The notes under the pieces are model-generated. The model saw nothing but the letters and a program-made list of their open reading frames with translations. It made no database searches and had not been told where the DNA came from. Shown here piece after piece: positions 1-5,212 of a DNA stretch of 5,212 nt. The DNA lies in assembly GCA_022448765.1 (NCBI GenBank), contig JAKUTI010000196.1, forward strand, positions 1-5,212, written 5' to 3'. A program made the position numbers and the translations under genes. The stretch comes from Pseudomonadales bacterium. GTDB taxonomy: Bacteria > Pseudomonadota > Gammaproteobacteria > Pseudomonadales > Azotimanducaceae. Every line of letters starts with the position of its first letter. Position 1 is the stretch's first letter.

Positions 1-1
1 C

Positions 2-271
2 CGAGTTCAACAAGCGACAGCCCTGAGTGTCCTGACCATCGTTACCGAAGCCATCGCGGCCAATATCACCAATGAAGCGTTGGAACGACTCGCCGATGTC
101 GCGCTAGATGTGGCTTATCGAGGCAACGATCGTTATGCGGTAGGTACAGCAATCGAAGCAGCAAAGCGCCTTGCGGAAGCCGGGGTAACCAAGGCGATCT
201 CGGCGACTCTGAATAAACTTTCTTGGGATCGTTGGACCTCATCACCGGAAATTCGGCCCATGGAACGGTGA
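2..271 (+). CDS. C-terminal part of an unidentified helical protein (start outside window)
   Basis: The frame is open from the first bases of the window to a TGA at 269-271 and gives 89 residues, so this is the 3' end of a longer gene. A TTG at 80 could be read as a start, but the frame stays open upstream of it and the upstream residues (RVQQATALSVLTIVTEAIAA) look like ordinary protein, so an internal start is unlikely. The visible part is rich in Ala, Leu and Glu and looks like several amphipathic helices, for example LERLADVALDVAYR and AIEAAKRLAEAG. It ends in a short polar tail with two Trp residues (SWDRW). There is no transmembrane segment and no catalytic motif I can recognise. I do not recognise the family; a helical-repeat or helical-bundle C-terminus is possible. 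The next gene on the same strand begins 142 bp downstream, so co-transcription is possible but not shown. Confidence 0.6.
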   Translation, partial: RVQQATALSVLTIVTEAIAANITNEALERLADVALDVAYRGNDRYAVGTAIEAAKRLAEAGVTKAISATLNKLSWDRWTSSPEIRPMER

Positions 272-298
272 AGTTTGTCAGGCTTTTTATCCGACAAC

Positions 299-317
299 CG
301 GCCTACCCCAAAGGCCG
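299..317 (+). terminator. Weak hairpin, possible terminator after the first gene
   Basis: CGGCC (299-303) pairs perfectly with GGCCG (313-317) around a 9-nt loop, 28 bp after the stop codon of the partial gene. Two further A-T pairs form if C298 is bulged. The sequence that follows (TTATTCTCAC) is only moderately T-rich, so an intrinsic terminator is possible but weak. It could also be a chance hairpin. Confidence 0.25.
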
Positions 318-339
318 TTATTCTCACTGAGATCAAAGG

Positions 340-379
340 CACGGTTTGCCGGATGTACCTCAAAGCCCATTCCACCGTG
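340..379. repeat. Spaced 6-bp inverted repeat upstream of the hotdog gene
   Basis: CACGGT (340-345) and ACCGTG (374-379) are perfect inverted copies separated by 28 bp. They sit 35-74 bp before the ATG of the next gene, where a promoter or 5' leader would lie. It could be an operator pair or a long-loop stem in the leader. A 6-bp match in a gap this size can easily arise by chance, and no convincing -35/-10 pair accompanies it. Confidence 0.2.
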
Positions 380-402
380 ATAACTTAAGGACTTGGAGCC
401 AC

Positions 403-408
403 AGGAGA
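403..408 (+). promoter_or_regulatory. Shine-Dalgarno site that fixes the start of the hotdog gene
   Basis: AGGAGA at 403-408 lies 5 nt before the ATG at 414-416, a near-ideal ribosome binding site. The frame could also be opened from a TTG at 393, but this purine-rich site would then lie inside the coding region and would match the spacing of the ATG only. It therefore decides for ATG 414. Confidence 0.75.
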
Positions 409-413
409 ACGTC

Positions 414-1265
414 ATGAGCGAAGCGACCCGATCCGAGCCCAGTGTGGGGAAACAATTGCCCAACAAGGAGTTTGCCGTTACTGACGCACTACTCAACGAC
501 TACTTCGAAGGCCTTGACTTGGAACGCGCCAATTTCGACGCCGGCGACATTCCCGTACCGACCATGATAGCGACAGATGCAGACAACTACTTCGGGGAGT
601 CCGCGTTCAGCCAGTTACGCGGCCATCTCTGGATGCGACAGGAATGGAACTTCCACAAGCCGATGCAAGCAGGAGCCCATTACCAAACGAAGGCCCATAT
701 TGAGGACATTTACAAAAAACGAAATCGTACGCTGGTCAATACGGCGATTAGAATGCAGGACTCATCAGGCGACAACGTCCTGACGACCAATCATCATCAA
801 TCGTTCCTTTTGGACGAACCCGTCGACCAGGTCGAGTTTCGTGATCCCAGCAAGAAGCAAGGCGCAAGAAAATTCGTCGTGCCCGAAGGGATACGCCTCA
901 AGGGTTTTGAAAAAACGATTACGTTGGAAATGTGTGGCCAGTACTTTCACGGGAGTAAGAGCTACCACACGGACAAGCAGGCCTCGCTCGAATTGGGGTT
1001 TCATGACGTGGTCGTTGGCGGTCGAATGACGATGGCTTATATCGGCCATCTTCTGGAAATTAACTATGGAGATCGTTGGTTCACCACAGGAAAGCTAGAC
1101 GTAAAATTCACCAACCCATGTTGGCCAAACGACCGTCTTTCAATTCAAGGCGTCTCCAGCGGACCCGTCATTAACGATCCATCGCGCGAAGCTGTCTTCG
1201 CTTGGATCGAAAAAGAAGACGGCACCGTTGTCCTCATCGCAAACGCGAGCGTTGCAGTCGGCTAA
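414..1265 (+). CDS. Double-hotdog MaoC/FAS1-like acyl-CoA dehydratase-type protein
   Basis: This complete protein has 283 residues from ATG 414; an in-frame TTG at 393 is rejected because of the ribosome binding site at 403-408. Two hotdog-fold halves are visible. The first, about 20-135, carries the pattern of N-terminal FAS1-like/MaoC domains: EWNFHKPMQAGAHYQTKAHI (77-96), then DIYKKRNRTLVNT. The second, about 165-283, is MaoC-like, with SYHTDKQASLELGFHDVVVG (183-202), GRMTMAYIGHL, and the strand signature KFTNPCWPNDRL (231-242). Family members are soluble and usually hydrate or dehydrate acyl-CoA thioesters in fatty-acid, polyketide or dicarboxylate pathways. The substrate cannot be read from the sequence. 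His185 matches the catalytic His, but where hydratases have GD-x-N-P-x-H this protein has GSKSYH, so the catalytic Asp looks absent. There is no signal peptide. A non-catalytic or differently acting hotdog protein is an alternative. The fold is fairly sure, the activity is not. Confidence 0.8.
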   Translation: MSEATRSEPSVGKQLPNKEFAVTDALLNDYFEGLDLERANFDAGDIPVPTMIATDADNYFGESAFSQLRGHLWMRQEWNFHKPMQAGAHYQTKAHIEDIYKKRNRTLVNTAIRMQDSSGDNVLTTNHHQSFLLDEPVDQVEFRDPSKKQGARKFVVPEGIRLKGFEKTITLEMCGQYFHGSKSYHTDKQASLELGFHDVVVGGRMTMAYIGHLLEINYGDRWFTTGKLDVKFTNPCWPNDRLSIQGVSSGPVINDPSREAVFAWIEKEDGTVVLIANASVAVG

Positions 1266-1475
1266 AAGAAGTTCTCGGTATTTCGAGAAACGAAGGCCGC
1301 ATGATTCCGGTCAGGAATACGATCCTCCGGCACCAGGCTATCGAACGGTCGAGAACGGCCCGCGGCTCGTCCATCATCCCGCCCGTAAGCAACTTCAACG
1401 CGCACCCAAAACGCATCATAGTGGCATCATCGGTCTTGTCTTTAGTTTTTAAACAGCCTAGTTGTCTGCGTCCGA
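1266..1475. other. Convergent intergenic region, 210 bp, no gene recognised
   Basis: This gap lies between the stop codons of the hotdog gene (plus) and the pump gene (minus), so it should hold the transcript ends of both. Besides the hairpin at 1272-1289 it has a 5-bp stem ATTCC/GGAAT (1304-1308 with 1314-1318). An overlapping, mutually exclusive stem pairs CCGG-TC-AGGA (1307-1316) with TCCTCCGG (1323-1330), with TC bulged. GCATCAT occurs twice as a direct repeat, at 1413-1419 and 1424-1430, 11 bp apart. A T-rich run (1441-1450) has no clear stem before it. Open frames across the gap show no recognisable protein and run into the flanking genes as shadows. Confidence 0.6.
1272..1289 (+). terminator. 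Hairpin just after the hotdog gene, possible terminator element
   Basis: TTCTCG (1272-1277) pairs perfectly with CGAGAA (1284-1289) around a 6-nt loop, starting 7 bp after the stop codon. Only three of the six pairs are G-C, and the sequence after it (ACGAAGGCC) has no T tract. It is therefore a weak candidate for intrinsic termination. It may instead protect the 3' end or have no function. Confidence 0.25.
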
Positions 1476-4400
1476 CTACCTGGATGCGGCTTGTAATCCT
1501 CTTGTCCTTGTCTTTGGTCGACCACGGAAAGACACACTTTGGAGTTGATGGGGAATCGCCAACATAGCTGGCGTCGAAACCAAGGTAAGCAGTGTCGCAA
1601 ACGTCAGACCAAACACAATAGCCTGAGCCAAAGGAACCCAAAAGCTAGACACCGAACTCCCGTAATAAGCCGTTCGGTTAACAAAATCGATGGACCAATT
1701 ACTCGCCAAAGGTAACAGACCAAGGACCGTGGTGACCGCGGTCAAGCACACGGGTCGCAAACGGTGCACACCCGTTCGGACAATGAGTGAAATGTAATCG
1801 AGATCTGGGTCTTCACGCCGAATCCGATTGTAGGTATCGATTAAAACGATGTTGTTATTAACAACAATACCCGCAAGGGCAACGATTCCTACTCCCGTCA
1901 AGATCGCACTAAACGGCATCCCTGTGATAGCGAGTCCGAGAAGGACACCCGCCGTCGACATCACCACGGCAAACAAGATGAGAGACGCCTGATAGAAGCT
2001 GTTGAACTGCGTGACGAGCAACACAAACATCAACAAAACCGACATGATCATCGCGTTGACAATAAATTCCATGGATTGATTCTGTTCTTCGTTCGCTCCG
2101 CGAAACTCAATGTTGACTCTCGAATCAAATACCTGGGTATCGAGCCATGCTTGGATTTCGTCAACCTTGTTGTCCGCCAGTACTCCGGGTAATACGTTGG
2201 CACGGATGTATTCGACAATCTTACCGTCGATACGTTGAACGGTGTCGACGTTGGGAACCGCGGATCGCGTGACGAAATTCGAAATTGGAACACGGCCTCT
2301 CGAGGTCGTGAGCGTGAGTTCATCAAGCGCTCGGAATCCGCGTTCACCGTCCGGATAACGCACCCGTATATCCACCGCTTCGTCTGCACCATCGGGTCGA
2401 TATTCACCAACTTTTAGTCCGTTTGTGACAAGTTGCACAGCAATACCCACCAGCGTCACATCCGCTCCGTAAAGCGCAGCTTGAGCCTTATCAACCATCA
2501 GAGTCCACTCGATACCAGGAAGTGCGCGAGTATCAGAAACGTCCCGCAGCCCATTCACTTCGGCATCAAGATACTCGCGAACACGTGCAACCACGGGTTC
2601 AAGAACCTCGCGATGATTCGACGAGAACTGTATCTGAACGTCCTTACCCACCGGAGGACCCATCTCCATTTCTTGCACTTCGACGACAATCCCAGGAATT
2701 TGAGAAGTCCGTTGACGCATGAGGTCCATGATTTCGGATCCTCTCAGGTCTCGATCCTTTTGCTCGTGAAACTGCAAGAATAAAGAGCCGACGCTATCCT
2801 GCGCTCGATCTCCTCCCATCCATGGATTATTACTACCGCCGGAAGTGCCGGTCTGCATATTGACTTCCCGTATCCCCGGGACATCGAGGACGGCTTGTTC
2901 AACTTCGCGAACGATCTGATAGATCTCGTCGGCCGCAAGGTTGCCTCGTGCGCGGACACTAATTTGGGCAAACATCGGGTCGTTTTCGGTAAAGAACGTC
3001 ATGCCTGTCCCCCGGATGTAGAACAGTGCGAACGAAGTAATCAATGCGAAAATCGTAAGCGCCGTGGTGACCAAGGCGTATCGACTGGCAAGCGCAAGCA
3101 ACCTCGCGTAGGCACCTGTGACACCGGATATCCGTGTTGGATCTCCGGATTCGAGCTCTTTCAGATTGTCAATCGCGCGCACACTTTTCTGACTCGCTCG
3201 ACCAATCAACGATCCAATGGTTGGACCAAAAACGAGGGCGTAGAGAAGAGAACCCGCCAATACCGCGAATACGGTAATCGGTAGATAGCGCATAAACTTT
3301 CCAGCAACGCCGGGCCAAAAGATCAACGGTACAAATGCCGCTAATGTTGTGGCTACGGAAGCTGTCACCGGCCAAAACATGCGCTCAACAGCCTGCGTGT
3401 ACGCGTCCCGCCGGTCGAAACCTTCTACTAGTTTTCGATCGGCGTATTCAGTAACAACGATCGCCCCATCAATGAGCATCCCGAGTCCTAGCAACATGCC
3501 AAACATGACCATGAAATTGAACGAGTAGCCAAGCTGATGAATGAAGATGAGGGCAAAAAGAAACGAGACCGGAATGCTGGCGCCAACGATAACGCCACTC
3601 CTAAATCCCATTGCCGCTACCACCACAATCATGACGAGAAACAACGCCGTCACGATATTGCCTTGGAGCTCGACGACTTGCGTCTGCGCCTGCGGAGCCT
3701 GGTCGTTGGTGTAAACCATCCGCACATTGGCGGGCAACCGCGAGCGATAAGTTTCGGTCACTTCTCTAACTTGCTGAACCGTGTCGATAATTGACGCGTT
3801 CGTTCGTTTCATCACGTCGATCGTCATTGTCGGATTTCCGTCGACATGCGCGTAACGTACACGGTCTTTAAAGGTCCGACGCACTGACGCCACGTCGGCC
3901 AACGTGACAACAGAGTCGCGCGTTGATCGCACCGGTATATCAAAAACATCCGCTGCGGACTCAATAACACTCGGAACTTTGATCGCCATACGACCTTCAC
4001 CGGTATCCAGCGAACCGGCCGGCACCAATCGGTTGTTACGCAAGATCGTACTGATCAACTCTTCGTTGGAGATTTGGTAGACATCGAGCCGAGTCGGGTC
4101 GATGACGATTTCGAGGAGCTCTTCTCTGTCGCCTTGTAGACGTCCCTCAAGCACGTCAGGAATCGCCTCGATCTCGTCGCGTATTTCGCGAGCGAAGTTA
4201 TAGACGATCCGTTCAGCCACCTCGCCACCGACTAAATTAACTTGAATAACCGGCATCTCATCGGCAACGATTTCGCGGACATAGGGCTCTTCCGCCGTCG
4301 ACGGAAATTCAGGCTTAGCACGATCCACAGCCTCTCTCACATCGAGAAGCGCTTCATCGAGATCATAATCGGCCATGAACTCAACCAGCACCGACGCACT

Positions 4401-4667
4401 TCCTTCCGAAGCAAACCCAATAACCTCGTCTATACCTTCAACTGCTCGAAGCTCAGTCTCCAAAGGCATCACTAACAGACGTTCAGCGTCCTCCGGGGAA
4501 ATGCCTTCGTGGTATACGTTGACAATAAACATGGGCACCTCAACGCGCGGTTGCGATTCCACGGGGATCGACAAGCGCGCCGATATCCCGGCGACAATGA
4601 TGACGATCATCACCAGAAGAGTCGTTCGAGAGCGATTAATCGCGGCCTGGATGAACCTACTGGTCAT
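1476..4667 (-). CDS. RND-family efflux pump inner-membrane transporter (AcrB/HAE1-like)
   Basis: This complete 1063-residue protein is the usual length for an RND permease. It would sit in the inner membrane as a trimer and export substrates from periplasm or membrane using the proton gradient. The architecture is canonical: TM1 (about 15-34), a porter/docking loop starting RLSIPVESQPRVEVP and GISPEDAERLLVMPLE (about 35-330), TM2-TM6 (about 337-485), a cytoplasmic linker, TM7 (about 531-551), a second porter loop (about 555-862), and TM8-TM12 (about 867-1038). TM4 reads GMLIDGAIVVTEYADRK: Asp400 is kept, but the second Asp of the AcrB pair is Gly401; Glu407 is present. TM10 reads GIVVNNNIVLID, with Asn937 in place of the AcrB Lys. 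TM11 keeps RLRP and Thr976. The start is ATG 4667, overlapping the adaptor stop; no strong ribosome binding site precedes it, which suggests translational coupling. Subfamily and substrate are unknown. The heavy-metal (CzcA-type) family also has Asp-Gly in TM4, but the overall style suits the hydrophobe/amphiphile exporters better. Confidence 0.93.
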   Translation of the reverse strand: MTSRFIQAAINRSRTTLLVMIVIIVAGISARLSIPVESQPRVEVPMFIVNVYHEGISPEDAERLLVMPLETELRAVEGIDEVIGFASEGSASVLVEFMADYDLDEALLDVREAVDRAKPEFPSTAEEPYVREIVADEMPVIQVNLVGGEVAERIVYNFAREIRDEIEAIPDVLEGRLQGDREELLEIVIDPTRLDVYQISNEELISTILRNNRLVPAGSLDTGEGRMAIKVPSVIESAADVFDIPVRSTRDSVVTLADVASVRRTFKDRVRYAHVDGNPTMTIDVMKRTNASIIDTVQQVREVTETYRSRLPANVRMVYTNDQAPQAQTQVVELQGNIVTALFLVMIVVVAAMGFRSGVIVGASIPVSFLFALIFIHQLGYSFNFMVMFGMLLGLGMLIDGAIVVTEYADRKLVEGFDRRDAYTQAVERMFWPVTASVATTLAAFVPLIFWPGVAGKFMRYLPITVFAVLAGSLLYALVFGPTIGSLIGRASQKSVRAIDNLKELESGDPTRISGVTGAYARLLALASRYALVTTALTIFALITSFALFYIRGTGMTFFTENDPMFAQISVRARGNLAADEIYQIVREVEQAVLDVPGIREVNMQTGTSGGSNNPWMGGDRAQDSVGSLFLQFHEQKDRDLRGSEIMDLMRQRTSQIPGIVVEVQEMEMGPPVGKDVQIQFSSNHREVLEPVVARVREYLDAEVNGLRDVSDTRALPGIEWTLMVDKAQAALYGADVTLVGIAVQLVTNGLKVGEYRPDGADEAVDIRVRYPDGERGFRALDELTLTTSRGRVPISNFVTRSAVPNVDTVQRIDGKIVEYIRANVLPGVLADNKVDEIQAWLDTQVFDSRVNIEFRGANEEQNQSMEFIVNAMIMSVLLMFVLLVTQFNSFYQASLILFAVVMSTAGVLLGLAITGMPFSAILTGVGIVALAGIVVNNNIVLIDTYNRIRREDPDLDYISLIVRTGVHRLRPVCLTAVTTVLGLLPLASNWSIDFVNRTAYYGSSVSSFWVPLAQAIVFGLTFATLLTLVSTPAMLAIPHQLQSVSFRGRPKTRTRGLQAASR
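4664..4667 (-). promoter_or_regulatory. ATGA stop/start overlap coupling adaptor and pump
   Basis: On the minus strand the adaptor stop TGA (4666-4664) overlaps the pump start ATG (4667-4665). The 20 bases before the ATG (about 4668-4687), all inside the adaptor gene, read as a run around AACCTCGACGACGT with no good Shine-Dalgarno site at normal spacing. Translation of the pump therefore probably depends on ribosomes finishing the adaptor, which would hold the two subunits in proportion. The overlap is seen directly; the coupling is inferred. Confidence 0.8.
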
Positions 4668-5212
4668 ACGTCGTCGAGGTTCTCGTGACCAGCTGCACCA
4701 ATTGTTCTCGGCCCAAGTTCAGTGCGATCAAACGGTCCCGTCGTTGATCGCATTTCTCGGGATACGTCCGGGGGAGCGAGCCCCGACTCTTCCATTACCG
4801 GGTCCGCACGGTCTCCCCGCGTAACCAGCTCTTGTCCGACAGTAATGAGACGCGTGGTATCTGGCAGGCCCGTCACCCAAACGCCATTTTCATCGTCGTC
4901 AAATACGTCAACCCGATAAAAGTCGACGACATCCTGGTTCGACAGCGTGCGCACCCCTATCGCACCCGTTTCGTCGAGGGCAAACAACGACGGGTTGACC
5001 TTATGGGCGAGAACCGTAGCCACTGGAATGACGACTTCTGTAGTTATGCCGGAACGGACGGCACGATCTTTATTGTCCACCTGGACTTCAACTCGGTAGG
5101 TACGCGTCGTCGGGTCAGCTTGCCGACCAACAAAAGTAATCGGGCCGGTCACGGTATGACCGTCACTGAAAACACCTGTCGCCATGCTCCCCGTGTTAAC
5201 CAGATGGACATC
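4664..5212 (-). CDS. RND efflux membrane fusion protein (HlyD/AcrA-type adaptor), C-terminal part
   Basis: The frame is open to the window edge and gives 182 residues, beginning DVHLVNTGSMATG. The ATG at 5185 is internal, because the coding frame continues upstream of it. This is the 3' part of a periplasmic adaptor that would link the pump to an outer-membrane channel. Residues from the edge: about 18-64 form the beta-barrel domain, with GPITFVGRQADPTTRTYRVE (23-42) holding the family's typical TTRT turn, then RSGITTEVVIPV. About 65-133 form the membrane-proximal domain, with NPSLFALDETGAIGV and VWVTGLPDTTRLITVGQELV (111-130). The N-terminal lipoprotein signal or membrane anchor, lipoyl and hairpin domains are outside the window. 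After about residue 133 comes a tail of roughly 50 polar residues with little secondary-structure character. It overlaps the pump gene by 4 bp, so the two are one operon with the promoter right of the window. Confidence 0.88.
   Translation of the reverse strand, partial: DVHLVNTGSMATGVFSDGHTVTGPITFVGRQADPTTRTYRVEVQVDNKDRAVRSGITTEVVIPVATVLAHKVNPSLFALDETGAIGVRTLSNQDVVDFYRVDVFDDDENGVWVTGLPDTTRLITVGQELVTRGDRADPVMEESGLAPPDVSREMRSTTGPFDRTELGPRTIGAAGHENLDDV

Noticed and set aside
80..271. A complete 63-residue small gene starting at TTG 80
   Set aside because: The same frame is open without a stop back to the window edge with protein-like sequence, so this is the tail of a longer gene.
356..384. 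A sigma-70 promoter with GATAAC (379-384) as -10
   Set aside because: GATAAC matches 4 of 6 bases, but the hexamer at the right distance upstream (TACCTC) does not resemble TTGACA; the TTGCCG at 347-352 is too far away.
393..413. TTG at 393 as the start of the hotdog gene, adding seven residues
   Set aside because: A strong AGGAGA site at 403-408 is correctly spaced for ATG 414 and would lie inside the coding region if TTG were used.
1413..1450. An intrinsic terminator ending in the T-rich run at 1441-1450
   Set aside because: The sequence before the run holds a direct GCATCAT repeat, not an inverted one, so no stem forms.
1202..1567. A 121-codon plus-strand frame running from the hotdog gene into the pump gene
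   Set aside because: It is a shadow of both genes; the residue composition (many Arg, Ser and His) is typical of out-of-frame translation.
1234..1641. A 135-codon minus-strand frame across the convergent gap
   Set aside because: It overlaps the ends of both real genes in other frames, is rich in Cys, Arg and Trp in no recognisable order, and has no good ribosome binding site.
1476..4667. A frameshift or truncation in the pump gene
   Set aside because: All twelve membrane segments and both large periplasmic loops are present in one frame, the length is normal, and the C-terminal TM12 ends as expected with a short basic tail.
4664..5185. A complete 173-residue adaptor starting at ATG 5185
   Set aside because: The frame continues upstream of this ATG to the window edge (DVHLVNTGS), and the lipoyl, hairpin and signal regions of a membrane fusion protein would be missing.

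Overview
The window has the look of a chromosomal segment from a Gram-negative bacterium, probably a proteobacterium (a gammaproteobacterium is my guess from protein style, not a demonstrated assignment). The main reason is an RND efflux pump with its periplasmic adaptor, a pairing that needs an inner membrane, periplasm and outer membrane. Base composition is balanced and looks uniform across the window. I see no tRNA, rRNA, CRISPR array, insertion sequence, integrase or other mobile-element signature.

Layout. (1) Positions 2-271, plus strand: the last 89 codons of an unidentified helical protein whose start lies left of the window. (2) 272-413: a 142-bp gap with a weak hairpin and a spaced inverted repeat. 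(3) 414-1265, plus strand: a complete double-hotdog, MaoC/FAS1-like acyl-CoA dehydratase-type protein of 283 residues. (4) 1266-1475: a 210-bp convergent intergenic region with small hairpins but no textbook terminator. (5) 1476-4667, minus strand: a complete RND inner-membrane transporter of 1063 residues. (6) 4664-5212, minus strand: the C-terminal 182 residues of the matching HlyD/AcrA-type membrane fusion protein, whose start lies right of the window.

The adaptor and pump overlap by 4 bp (ATGA) and form one minus-strand operon, transcribed adaptor first. Together they would form the inner-membrane and periplasmic parts of a tripartite efflux system. The outer-membrane channel is not in this window and does not follow the pump gene, so it must lie upstream or elsewhere. 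The pump departs from the AcrB-type proton relay: the TM4 Asp-Asp pair is Asp-Gly and the TM10 Lys is Asn. The hotdog protein is convergent to the pump and shows no functional link to it.

I found no convincing undescribed system. The points most worth checking are the altered proton-relay residues of the pump, the apparently degenerate hydratase motif of the hotdog protein, and the long polar tail of the adaptor.
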